From NCBI RefSeq assembly GCF_004361065.1, contig NZ_SELT01000008.1, forward strand, positions 51,875 through 115,874: a stretch of 64,000 nt of DNA, in the 5' to 3' direction. The position numbers and the translations under genes are program-made. A model generated the notes under the pieces. It ran no database searches and had not been told where the DNA came from. It saw only the letters and a program-made list of their open reading frames with translations. Below, piece by piece: positions 36,675 to 46,489 of the stretch. The stretch is from Cognatilysobacter terrigena. GTDB taxonomy: Bacteria > Pseudomonadota > Gammaproteobacteria > Xanthomonadales > Xanthomonadaceae. Position 1 is the first letter of the stretch. Each line of letters opens with the position of its first letter.

Positions 36675-37588
36675 ACGTCGTCGGCCGCGCGCTCGTCGCC
36701 ATCACGCTCATCGCTGCGTTGCCGCTCGCGTACGCGGGCAAGGTCTATCGCTGGGTGGATTCGCGCGGCGTCGTGCATTACGGCGATCACGTGCCGGATC
36801 CGAAGGCCGCAACGCCGTCGGGCGTCACGGTCATTCCGGTGATCGCCGAACCGTCGGCGATCGCTTCGCTGCGCACGCAACAGGTCGGCCGCGCCTATCA
36901 GGCGATCGCCGACAACCGCCTCGACGGCCCGGTCGAAGTGCGCCTCGACTTTGCGCGCGCCGACAACGTGCGCGGCGACCCTGACCTGCCCACGCGCACC
37001 GTCGTTCCGGCGCACGGCCACACCGTCGTCAGCCTGCTCGACACGGTCGACGCCACGCAGCCGGGCGGTTTCGAACTGCGCATGGACGTGGTGCCCGGCG
37101 ATCCGCGCGCGCGACCGCAGGACGTCGAATATCTGCTGCCCTTGCGCATGAATGGATGGCGCATCGACCAGGGCTTCGGCGGCGGCTTCAGCCACGACGA
37201 CGAACAGAACCGCTACGCGATCGACCTCGCGGCGCCGATCGGCACGCCGGTGCTCGCGGCGCGCGACGGCGTCGTCATGGAAGTCGAATCGGATTTCTCG
37301 AGGGCCGGTTTGAATCGGGAACGTTATGCAGGACGCGCGAACCTGATCCGCATCCTTCATGACGACGGCACGATGGGCGTCTACGCGCATCTCAAGGTCG
37401 ACGGCATGCTCGTACGCGCCGGCCAGCGCGTGCGCGCCGGTCAGACGATCGCATTGTCGGGCAACACCGGTTTCACCACGGGGCCGCACCTGCACTTCGC
37501 CGTGCAGGTGAATCGCGGCATGCGGTTGGAGTCGATCCGGTTCCGCATGCGCGGCCCGCAGGGGCCGCTCAACCTCGCCGGGAACTGA
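36671..37588 (+). CDS. M23 family metallopeptidase with N-terminal DUF4124
   Basis: A 305-residue secreted protein: signal peptide to about residue 22, a DUF4124 domain (KVYRWVDSRGVVHYGDHVPD, about 24-43), a beta-rich linker, and an M23/LytM-type domain (about 165-300). The second zinc motif is intact as GPHLHFAV. The first motif, usually HxxxD, reads RYAID in NRYAIDLAAPIGTPV, so one zinc ligand is not in the usual place. It may cut cell-wall peptides or be a non-catalytic activator like EnvC. Overlap with the phytase-like gene suggests a two-gene operon. Confidence 0.85.
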   Translation: MNVVGRALVAITLIAALPLAYAGKVYRWVDSRGVVHYGDHVPDPKAATPSGVTVIPVIAEPSAIASLRTQQVGRAYQAIADNRLDGPVEVRLDFARADNVRGDPDLPTRTVVPAHGHTVVSLLDTVDATQPGGFELRMDVVPGDPRARPQDVEYLLPLRMNGWRIDQGFGGGFSHDDEQNRYAIDLAAPIGTPVLAARDGVVMEVESDFSRAGLNRERYAGRANLIRILHDDGTMGVYAHLKVDGMLVRAGQRVRAGQTIALSGNTGFTTGPHLHFAVQVNRGMRLESIRFRMRGPQGPLNLAGN

Positions 37589-37594
37589 CCGCCG

Positions 37595-38683
37595 TCAGGC
37601 CGGAACGGCCGCGAGCTTCTCGGCCTTCTCGCGCCATTCGGGCAGGCGCTCGAGCTGGTACGTCGCGCGCAGGTATTCCTCGTCGAGCGGAAGATCCGAC
37701 ACGAGCGCGCAGGCGACGTGCACCGCCCCCGGCACCCAGAAGCCCGACATGCGCACCGCGCCCGGGCGATGGTGATACGCCACCGCTTCGACGATCGGCA
37801 TCGGCAGGCCCCAGAGGCCCAACAGATACGCACCGGCTTCCGCGTAATGCGGGCCGCTGTCGTCGGGCCCGCCGCGATTCACGCCGGGCAACAGCTTGCC
37901 GACTTCCGCCAGCAGCGCTGCGGTCGCCGCAAGTTCCGCGCTCGGACCCGTGAGCAATTGGCTGGCGAGGCGCGACGTGCGGAATGCGCGCTCCTGCATG
38001 GCTTCGCGTTCGGCCGGACTCATCGTGCCTGCACCGAGCGCTTCGGTGGTCAGCACGAGCCGCTGGAGAATCTTGGTGCCCAGGCGCGTGACCGCCGTGC
38101 GCATGTCGGTGATCGCGCGGCCCGCGGAGAAGTACGCCGAATTGCACAGGCGCAGCACCTTGGCGACGACCGCCGGGTCCTGCGAAATAAGCGTCGCGAT
38201 CTCGGCCGCGCTGACGTCCGGATCCTGCATCAGGCGTTCGAGTTCGAGGTAGAGCTTTGGCGGCGGCGGCAGCGAACTCACGAGCCCGATCGTCTGCACC
38301 AGCGTCGGATTGGTCAGCAGGTCGCGCAGTTCCTGCACGCTCTCCACCGCTTCGATCAGCTCGCTCGCGTCGAGCGGCTTGCGCAGGAAGCGGTGCGCGA
38401 TGTCGAGCGCCTGCATCGCGTCGCTGCTGTGCCCGCGGTCGAGCAACAGGATGCGCGCGGCTTCCGGGTGCAGCGTGCGCACCTGTTCGAGCAGCGCCGC
38501 GCCCTGCATGCGGCCCACCTGCATGTCGCTGACGACGACGTCGATGCGGCGATCGGCGGGCAGCGCCACGGCATCGCCGGACCCGCTCAACCAGTCGACC
38601 TTCCAGTCCAGGCCGAAATCCTGCAGCGCGAGCTGGAGCTCGCCCGCACGCCCGCCTTCCTCACCGACGATCACGATGTACAC
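37595..38683 (-). CDS. Response-regulator-like HDOD domain protein
   Basis: A 362-residue protein with an N-terminal receiver-like domain (about 1-115) and an HDOD domain (about 135-330: LPPPPKLYLELERLM, SQDPAVVAKVLRLCNSAYF, MRTAVTRLGTKILQRLVL). The receiver keeps the Asp in VVVSDMQVG and the Lys in FLRKPLD, but its acidic pocket is EE instead of DD and Pro is missing after the Asp. GTG at 38683 is preferred to ATG at 38737 because GAGGGA lies 6 nt before it. HDOD receivers in Xanthomonas-type bacteria act in c-di-GMP and virulence signalling; the partner is unknown. Confidence 0.85.
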   Translation of the reverse strand: MYIVIVGEEGGRAGELQLALQDFGLDWKVDWLSGSGDAVALPADRRIDVVVSDMQVGRMQGAALLEQVRTLHPEAARILLLDRGHSSDAMQALDIAHRFLRKPLDASELIEAVESVQELRDLLTNPTLVQTIGLVSSLPPPPKLYLELERLMQDPDVSAAEIATLISQDPAVVAKVLRLCNSAYFSAGRAITDMRTAVTRLGTKILQRLVLTTEALGAGTMSPAEREAMQERAFRTSRLASQLLTGPSAELAATAALLAEVGKLLPGVNRGGPDDSGPHYAEAGAYLLGLWGLPMPIVEAVAYHHRPGAVRMSGFWVPGAVHVACALVSDLPLDEEYLRATYQLERLPEWREKAEKLAAVPA

Positions 38684-38814
38684 CGACAGTCCCTCGACGC
38701 TTGTGGTCTGGACGCGGTAACGGCCGCCGCCCCGCATTCTTCATCTACCTGAGCCGGCGGATGTGGGGACTGGGACGTAGGGCGCGTTTCCGCGGTCGCG
38801 ATGGCGCCGCCGGC

Positions 38815-38820
38815 TATAAT
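38815..38820 (+). promoter_or_regulatory. -10 box of prfC
   Basis: A perfect TATAAT lies 47 nt before the prfC start, in the gap that separates it from the divergent HDOD gene. The -35 is not clear. Confidence 0.5.
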
Positions 38821-38867
38821 CGCCGCCCTCCCCGATCCTGCTGCCGCGCGCCGAGCGCGCCGACGCC

Positions 38868-40472
<1,605 letters not shown>

Positions 40473-40510
40473 CCGACGACCGGTGTTGCCATCCATTCGC
40501 ATCCGTACAG

Positions 40511-40516
40511 TAGGAT
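40511..40516 (+). promoter_or_regulatory. Leaderless-type -10 box of the hemolysin III gene
   Basis: TAGGAT is followed by GCGGGC and the ATG at 40523, a 6-nt gap. An alternative box TACAGT overlaps at 40506-40511. TTGCCA at 40486-40491 is a possible -35 with a long 19-bp spacer. Confidence 0.35.
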
Positions 40517-40522
40517 GCGGGC

Positions 40523-41203
40523 ATGGACGCTTCCACCGGCCTTGACCCCCGCACGGCCGCTGCACCGCCCCTCACCGGCGGCCGCCGCACCGCGACGCAC
40601 GAACTCGCCAACGCGCTGACGCACGGCCTCGGGGCCATTGCGGCGCTCGCGGCCGGTTCCGTGCTCATCACGCTCGCCGCGGTCTGGGGCGACGGTTGGC
40701 AACTCGCCAGCGCGATCGTGTTCGGCGTCTGCCTGCTGCTGCTCTACCTTGCGTCGACGCTCTATCACGCGATCCGCAATCCGGTCGCCAAGGCGCGGCT
40801 CAAGGTCTTGGACCACTGCGCGATCTACCTGCTGATCGCCGGCACGTACACGCCGTTCACGCTCATCGACCTGCGCGGCCGCTGGGGGTGGAGTCTGTTC
40901 GCTGCGATCTGGACGCTCGCGATTGCCGGCATCGTCTTCAAGCTGTTCTTCACCGGACGCTTCAAGCGCACGTCCACCGCGCTCTACGTCGCGATGGGTT
41001 GGCTCGCGATCATCGCGATCCGTCCGCTGGTGCAGGCGGTGGATGCGACGACGCTCGGATGGCTGCTCGCCGGCGGCGTTGCCTACACGCTCGGCACCGC
41101 GTTCTACCTGCGCGATTCGCGCTATGCGCACGCGGTGTGGCATCTGTTCTGCGTCGCCGGCAGCGTCTGCCATTACGTCGCGGTGATGCGACAGGTGATC
41201 TGA
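40523..41203 (+). CDS. Hemolysin III family (PAQR-type) membrane protein
   Basis: A 226-residue seven-helix protein of the HlyIII/PAQR family. The three metal-site segments are visible: ELANALTHGLG, YLASTLYHAI/LDHCAIYLLIAGTYTP and the C-terminal HAVWHLFCVAGSVCHYVAV. Most bacterial members are membrane proteins of unknown role rather than haemolysins; some act in lipid homeostasis. It stands alone behind its own promoter. Confidence 0.92.
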   Translation: MDASTGLDPRTAAAPPLTGGRRTATHELANALTHGLGAIAALAAGSVLITLAAVWGDGWQLASAIVFGVCLLLLYLASTLYHAIRNPVAKARLKVLDHCAIYLLIAGTYTPFTLIDLRGRWGWSLFAAIWTLAIAGIVFKLFFTGRFKRTSTALYVAMGWLAIIAIRPLVQAVDATTLGWLLAGGVAYTLGTAFYLRDSRYAHAVWHLFCVAGSVCHYVAVMRQVI

Positions 41204-41276
41204 ACCGCCTGCAACGGATTCACCGGTCGTCGACTGCCGGCCGGAGAATGTGCGCCCACCTCTGTTGGACGCACCC

Positions 41277-41705
41277 ATGGCGAATCCGTCGCACCGCACT
41301 TTCGCTGTCCTCGCGCTCGGGCTCGCACTCGCGGCGTGCTCGCAGGAGAAGCGCGATGGCGAACCGCGCATGCCCGCGGACGAGCCGGAAGCTGCCGAGC
41401 ATCCGACCGGCGTGAGCGCGCAGGAGGCCTACAAGGCGCAGGGCGCCGCGGTGAAGCCGTCCGATATCGCCGAGGCGCCGAACCCGCGTGCACCGGCGTC
41501 CTTCACGTGCGACAACGGCAGCAAGGTCGACATCGCCGATCTGGTCGCGGTCGTCACGCTCAAGGACGGCCGCACCGTGCAGATCGCGCGCGATCCCGAT
41601 GACGCATTCCACTTCCAGGGTGAAGCGCTGTCGTTCCGCATGAAGGACGGCCAGGGCGAACTGGCCCAGGACGAAGGCGGCGCGTCCCGCTGCAGCGGCG
41701 GCTGA
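41277..41705 (+). CDS. MliC-like lipoprotein (putative lysozyme inhibitor)
   Basis: A 142-residue lipoprotein with lipobox LALAAC (Cys21), an Asp/Glu/Pro-rich linker (22-75) and a C-terminal domain resembling MliC: FTCDNGSKVDIADLV, VTLKDGRTVQIARD and GASRCSGG, with the two cysteines that form the family disulfide. MliC proteins inhibit C-type lysozyme at the cell surface. The match is by pattern only; the usual aromatic residues are changed, so the assignment is moderate. It precedes asmA by 7 bp. Confidence 0.65.
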   Translation: MANPSHRTFAVLALGLALAACSQEKRDGEPRMPADEPEAAEHPTGVSAQEAYKAQGAAVKPSDIAEAPNPRAPASFTCDNGSKVDIADLVAVVTLKDGRTVQIARDPDDAFHFQGEALSFRMKDGQGELAQDEGGASRCSGG

Positions 41706-41712
41706 CGGCGAG

Positions 41713-43695
41713 ATGGCGACGACCGCGTCCACACCGGCCGACACGCCACCGCCCAAGCACGGCGGATCGCCCCTCGGCGCAATCCTGCGTCACCCCTTCC
41801 GCACGCTGCTCGCGCTGCTCGCCATCGCGATCATCCTGCTGATCATCTTCTGGGACTGGAACTGGTTCCGTCGCCCGATCGAGAAGATCGTGCACGTGAA
41901 GACCGGTCGCGAGCTACATATCAACGGCAATCTCGACGTCAAGCTCGGCTGGGTGCCGACGATCAGCGCCGAGCGTGTGACGTTCTCGAACGCGACCTGG
42001 GCCAGGCGCCCTCTGATGGCGCAGACCGACAAGGTCACCGCGCGCGTCGAGATCAAACCGCTCTTCAAGCGCCACGTTCGCATTCGGGCGATCTGGCTCG
42101 AGAAGCCCGTCGTCAATCTCGAAACCGGCGTGCACGGCGGCAACTGGGTCTTCGACAAGAAGAGCACCAGCAAGACCGACGTGCAGTTCCGCAGCTTGTG
42201 GGTCAACAGCGGTCACTTCGAGTTCCTCGACGTGCCGAAGAAGACCGACATCAGCGTCGCCGTGCAGAGCGAAGCACCCAAAGGCGGTCGTCCACCGCCG
42301 TTCACTGCGAAGGGCACGGGTCACTGGCAGGGCAATCCGTTCACCCTGACCGGCCGCGCGGAATCACCGCTGGAACTCGCGAATCGCGAGTCGCCCTACC
42401 ACGTGGACGTGCGCGCATCCGCCGGACGCACGCATGCGCATGCGCGCGGCACGCTGCTCGATCCGCTGCGGTTCGCGGACTTCAACCTGCAGCTTGCACT
42501 GCAGGGCCAGAACCTCGACGACCTCTACCCGCTGCTCGGCATCGCCCTGCCGCCGACCCCGCCCTACTCGCTAGATGGTCGCCTCACCCGCGACCTCGAT
42601 GGCAAGCGAACGTCGTGGCATTACGGCAACTTCAAGGGCCGCGTCGGCGACAGCGACCTCTCGGGCGACGCGACCTTCGTCACCGGCGGCAAGCGTCCAT
42701 TCCTGAAAGGTCGTTTCGTCTCGCGTCGCCTCGACTTCGACGACCTTGCCGGCTTCATCGGTGGCGCGCCGCAGAGCGGCGGCGGCGAGAGCACGAATCC
42801 CGAGCTTGCCGCGAAGGCATCGCGCAATGCCGGTCGTTCGCGCCTGTTGCCCGATGAGCCCTACAACCTCGACAAGCTGCGCGCGATGGACGCCGACGTC
42901 ACGCTGAAGGCGACACGCATCAACGCGCCGTCGCTTCCGCTCGACGACATGAATGCGCATCTCAAGCTCGATGGCGGCCTGCTTCGCCTCGAACCGTTGA
43001 ACTTCGGCGTGGCCGGCGGCGACATCCGCTCCAACATCCGCATGGACGCGCGCGAGTCGCCGATCCGTACGCGTGGCGACGTCAGCGCGCGCGGGCTCAA
43101 CCTCGGTCAGCTGATGCCGCGTGCCGAGCTGGCGAAGGAAGCCGTCGGTAACGTCGGCGGCCATGCGACGCTCGCTGGCACGGGCAATTCGATCGCGGCG
43201 ATTCTGGGCTCATCGGACGGCAGCGCGGCCGTCGGCATGGGTGCGGGCCGCATCAGCAATCTGGTGATGGAACTCGCCGGACTCGACGTGCAGGAATCAC
43301 TGAAGTTCATGCTCACCGGCGACAAGCAGATCCCCGTGCGCTGCGCGTTCGGCGATTTCGGCGTTAACAAGGGCGTGATGAGCGCCAAGTCGCTCGCGTT
43401 CGACACGACCGACACGGTCATCATCGGCGAAGGCACGATCAGCCTGCGCGACGAAACGCTCAACCTGAAATTGCGCCCACGCCCGAAGGATCGCAGCCTG
43501 TTCTCGTTCCGCGCACCGCTCTACATCGACGGCACGTTTAAGCAGCCCCACTTCCGTCCTGATCTGAAGCGCGTCGGCCTGCGTGCCGCGCTGGCGATCG
43601 CACTTGGCCACATCGCGCCGCCCGCAGCGCTCCTCGCCACGCTGGAACTCGGCGGCGGCAAGGACGCGAACTGCGGCGGACAGTACGCGCGTTAA
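41713..43695 (+). CDS. AsmA family protein
   Basis: A 660-residue inner-membrane-anchored protein: N-terminal helix LLALLAIAIILLIIFWDW (about 34-51), then the AsmA N-terminal domain (GRELHINGNLDVKLGWVP, ISAERVTFSNATWA, ARVEIKPLF) and the AsmA-like C-terminal region (SIAAILGSSDGSAAVGMG, GVMSAKSLAFDTTDTVIIGEG). AsmA-like proteins form periplasmic beta-groove bridges that move phospholipids between membranes. Its TAA overlaps the stop codon of the convergent glycosyltransferase in a shared TTAA. Confidence 0.9.
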   Translation: MATTASTPADTPPPKHGGSPLGAILRHPFRTLLALLAIAIILLIIFWDWNWFRRPIEKIVHVKTGRELHINGNLDVKLGWVPTISAERVTFSNATWARRPLMAQTDKVTARVEIKPLFKRHVRIRAIWLEKPVVNLETGVHGGNWVFDKKSTSKTDVQFRSLWVNSGHFEFLDVPKKTDISVAVQSEAPKGGRPPPFTAKGTGHWQGNPFTLTGRAESPLELANRESPYHVDVRASAGRTHAHARGTLLDPLRFADFNLQLALQGQNLDDLYPLLGIALPPTPPYSLDGRLTRDLDGKRTSWHYGNFKGRVGDSDLSGDATFVTGGKRPFLKGRFVSRRLDFDDLAGFIGGAPQSGGGESTNPELAAKASRNAGRSRLLPDEPYNLDKLRAMDADVTLKATRINAPSLPLDDMNAHLKLDGGLLRLEPLNFGVAGGDIRSNIRMDARESPIRTRGDVSARGLNLGQLMPRAELAKEAVGNVGGHATLAGTGNSIAAILGSSDGSAAVGMGAGRISNLVMELAGLDVQESLKFMLTGDKQIPVRCAFGDFGVNKGVMSAKSLAFDTTDTVIIGEGTISLRDETLNLKLRPRPKDRSLFSFRAPLYIDGTFKQPHFRPDLKRVGLRAALAIALGHIAPPAALLATLELGGGKDANCGGQYAR

Positions 43696-44642
43696 CCGCC
43701 GTCGGCGTCGGCCGGGCGGAATTCATCCACGAGATACAGCGGGCGCCGCTTCGACTCGTCGTAGAGACGCCCAAGATATTCGCCGATCAATCCGAGCGCG
43801 ATCAGCTGCACGCCGCCGAGGAATAGGATGACGGCCATCATCGTCGGCCAGCCGGCGACGCGATCGCCCCACATCAGCGCCTTGAAGATGATCCACACGC
43901 CATAGACGAAGGCGACCACCGCGGTCGCGAGACCGAGGTAGGTCGCCAGACGCAGGGGCGCGGTCGAGAAGCTCGTAATGCCTTCGATCGCGAAATTCCA
44001 CAGGCGCCAGAAGTTGAACTTGCTGCCGCCGGCGATGCGCGCATCGCGCTCGTACGGAATCGAGACGCTGCGATATCCCACCCAGCCGAACAGCCCCTTC
44101 ATGAAGCGATGCCGCTCGCGCAGCTGTCGGAGTGCCGCGAGCGAACGTTGCGACAGCAGGCGAAAGTCGCCCGTGTCGGCAGGAATCGGCGTTCGCGAAA
44201 GCCGTCCGATGACGCGGTAGAACAGATGCGCCGTCGCGCGCTTAGCGATGCCCTCGCCTGCCCGCACCGTGCGCGTGCCGTGCACGTCGTCGAAGCCTTC
44301 GCGCCATTTCGCGACGAAAGCGGGAATGAGTTCCGGTGGATCCTGGCCGTCGGCATCGAGGATCAAGGCGCCACCTTCGTCCACCGTGTCGAGGCCGGCC
44401 GTCAGCGCGGCTTCCTTCCCGAAGTTGCGCGACAGGCGAAGCAGCGACACCCGCGGATCATGCGACGCGATGTCGGCCAGCACGCGCCACGTCGCATCGC
44501 TGCTGCCGTCATCGATGTAGAGCACGCGGCCATCGAGATCCGGAATTTCGTCGAGCGCGGCGACGATCCGCGGATGCAGCAGCGGCAGGCTGTCAGCCTC
44601 GTTGTAGGCGGCGACGACGACGGTCAGGCGGTCGGTGTGCAT
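43692..44642 (-). CDS. Family 2 glycosyltransferase with two membrane helices
   Basis: A 316-residue polyprenyl-phosphate glycosyltransferase of the GtrB/DPM1 type. The GT-A domain begins LTVVVAAYNEADSLPLL, the metal site is LDADGQDPPELI, and RHRFMKGLFGWVGYRS is characteristic. Two C-terminal helices (about 228-250 and 262-286) anchor it. Such enzymes load a sugar on undecaprenyl phosphate for surface-glycan modification; no flippase or partner lies nearby. Confidence 0.9.
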   Translation of the reverse strand: MHTDRLTVVVAAYNEADSLPLLHPRIVAALDEIPDLDGRVLYIDDGSSDATWRVLADIASHDPRVSLLRLSRNFGKEAALTAGLDTVDEGGALILDADGQDPPELIPAFVAKWREGFDDVHGTRTVRAGEGIAKRATAHLFYRVIGRLSRTPIPADTGDFRLLSQRSLAALRQLRERHRFMKGLFGWVGYRSVSIPYERDARIAGGSKFNFWRLWNFAIEGITSFSTAPLRLATYLGLATAVVAFVYGVWIIFKALMWGDRVAGWPTMMAVILFLGGVQLIALGLIGEYLGRLYDESKRRPLYLVDEFRPADADGG

Positions 44643-44679
44643 GCGCGCATCCTAATCGTCATCGCGGGCGATGCCGCGG

Positions 44680-45399
44680 TCAGTCGAGCCGGTCGAGATA
44701 GTTGCTTCCGCCGATCATCGCCATCTGGTGCTGGATGGCGCGGGCGCGGCGCGCGACGTACGGCCCCGGCCGCGCGACGCTGTAGCGCTTGGGTGCGGGC
44801 AGCACGGCGGCGAGGCGCGAGGCCTCCGCCGGCGTCAGACGCGACGCATCCTTCCCGAAGAAGCGACGCGACGCCGCCTGCGCGCCGTACACGCCATCGC
44901 CGAACTCCACGACGTTCGCGTACACCTCGATGATGCGCTGCTTCGGCCACATGGCTTCGATCAGCAGCGTGTACCACGCTTCGATGCCCTTGCGCACATA
45001 GCTGCGCCCGCCCCAGAGGAACAGGTTCTTCGCGAGTTGCTGGCTGATGGTGCTGCCGCCGCGCATCCTGCGCCCGCGCGCGTTGTTGCGCTCGGCCTTC
45101 TCCATCGCCTGGAAGTCGAAACCGAAGTGGTCCGCGAAGCGCTGGTCTTCCGCGGCCACGAGCGCCACGGGCAGCGTCGGCGAAATGCGATCGAGATCGC
45201 GCCAGTCGTACGCGGTCGAATAATGGAAATCGCCTTCGCCCCAGGCCTCGAACTGGCGGATCATCATGAAGCTCGAGAACCACGGGTCGACGAAGCGCAT
45301 CGTCGCGACCTGCAGCACGGTGAACGCCACGAGGACGACGGGCAACCACAGCAGTCGACGAAGCCAGCGTCGCCGACGCGTGCCCTTGCCTTGAGTCAT
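44680..45399 (-). CDS. mtgA: Monofunctional peptidoglycan transglycosylase
   Basis: A 239-residue GT51 enzyme that polymerises lipid II. A basic N-terminus and one membrane helix (about 13-34) are followed by ALVAAEDQRFADHFGFD with the catalytic Glu, RGGSTISQQLAKNLFLW and KQRIIEVYANVVEFGDGVYG. In-frame alternatives at 45426 (ATG) and 45459 (TTG) exist; 45399 gives the usual length. No transpeptidase domain is present. Confidence 0.93.
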   Translation of the reverse strand: MTQGKGTRRRRWLRRLLWLPVVLVAFTVLQVATMRFVDPWFSSFMMIRQFEAWGEGDFHYSTAYDWRDLDRISPTLPVALVAAEDQRFADHFGFDFQAMEKAERNNARGRRMRGGSTISQQLAKNLFLWGGRSYVRKGIEAWYTLLIEAMWPKQRIIEVYANVVEFGDGVYGAQAASRRFFGKDASRLTPAEASRLAAVLPAPKRYSVARPGPYVARRARAIQHQMAMIGGSNYLDRLD

Positions 45400-45447
45400 C
45401 GCCACCGTGCCCCCATGTCGTCGCATCGCCTTGCAGCCCCGATGGGC

Positions 45448-45453
45448 ATTATC
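45448..45453 (-). promoter_or_regulatory. -10 box of mtgA
   Basis: On the minus strand GATAAT lies about 48 nt before the chosen mtgA start, with transcription starting near 45441. This excludes the more upstream TTG start at 45459. The region is shared with the divergent hslO. Confidence 0.45.
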
Positions 45454-45479
45454 GGCCAAGCGCCGCTTCGACGATCCCT

Positions 45480-46388
45480 ATGACCGATCCCAATTCCGAC
45501 GCCGGACGCGATCACCTGCTCCGCTTCCTTATTAATCGCGCCGGCGTGCGCGGCGTCCACGTGCGCCTTGACGACACGTGGCGCCAGATCCGCGAGCGCG
45601 AGCAGTACCCCGCCGCCGCGATGACCATGCTCGGCCAGGCCTGCGCGGCATCGGCGCTCTTTACGGGTCATGCCAAGGTCGATGGACGCCTGTCCGTGCA
45701 GATGCGCAGCGATGGGGCGATCCGCACGCTCTTCGCCGAATGCACGGCCGCGGGCACGCTGCGTGGCATCGTGCAGCTCGCGGACGAATCGACGACCGAG
45801 GTGTCGTCCGACCTCCGTGACCTCGGGCATGGCGGCATCCTGGCGATCACGATCGAGAACCACGGTCCGGACGGCGAGCCCGTGCGCTATCAGGGCCTCG
45901 TTCCGCTGGAAGCGCACCGCCTCGATGCCGCGTTCGAGGACTATTTCCGCCAGTCCGAGCAGCTCCCGACGCGTCTGTTGCTGGCGGCCGACGGCCAGAC
46001 CGCGGCGGGCCTGATGGTCCAGAAGCTCCCGGGCGACGAAGGCGACGCCGACGGCTGGAACCGCGTCGGCGCGCTGTTCGACACGCTGCCCGAAAGCGAG
46101 CTGCTCGCGACCGATGGCGCCTCCCTGCTCCACCGGCTGTTCCATGAGGACGGCGTCGACTTGCTGGCGGACAAGACGTTGGCCTTCGGCTGTTCCTGCT
46201 CGCGGGCTCGCGTCGAGTCGATGCTGGTGGCGATCGGCGAGGACGAGGCCCGTCTCGCGGCGGAAAGCGGCGAGGCCCGGGTCCGCTGCGAGTTCTGCGG
46301 TCAGGCCTACGTCTTCACGCCCGCTGAGATCGACGCCCTGTTTGAAACGGCCGGTCGCGAGCTCGAGGCCCCTGACCGGCCGCAGTGA
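45480..46388 (+). CDS. hslO: Redox-regulated chaperone Hsp33
   Basis: A 302-residue Hsp33 holdase activated by oxidation. The zinc-binding cysteines are Cys238 and Cys240 (CSC) and Cys270 and Cys273 (CEFC), the full CXC/CXXC set. The N-terminal domain has GHAKVDGRLSVQMRSDG and the LPTRLLLAADG segment. It is divergent from mtgA and followed by a promoter for the next gene. Confidence 0.96.
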   Translation: MTDPNSDAGRDHLLRFLINRAGVRGVHVRLDDTWRQIREREQYPAAAMTMLGQACAASALFTGHAKVDGRLSVQMRSDGAIRTLFAECTAAGTLRGIVQLADESTTEVSSDLRDLGHGGILAITIENHGPDGEPVRYQGLVPLEAHRLDAAFEDYFRQSEQLPTRLLLAADGQTAAGLMVQKLPGDEGDADGWNRVGALFDTLPESELLATDGASLLHRLFHEDGVDLLADKTLAFGCSCSRARVESMLVAIGEDEARLAAESGEARVRCEFCGQAYVFTPAEIDALFETAGRELEAPDRPQ

Positions 46389-46404
46389 CGAGACGACGAG
46401 CGGA

Positions 46405-46433
46405 TTGTTAAAGATTGATAAATCACCTATAGT
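46405..46433 (+). promoter_or_regulatory. Promoter of the outer-membrane protein gene at 46490
   Basis: TTGTTA (46405-46410) and TATAGT (46428-46433) are 17 bp apart in a markedly AT-rich stretch. Transcription would start near 46440, about 50 nt before the GTG start. Confidence 0.7.
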
Positions 46434-46489
46434 CGAACTGTCCCTTCACACGCCCGGAACTTTCCGGATTCGTATCGGTCGCAATCCCC

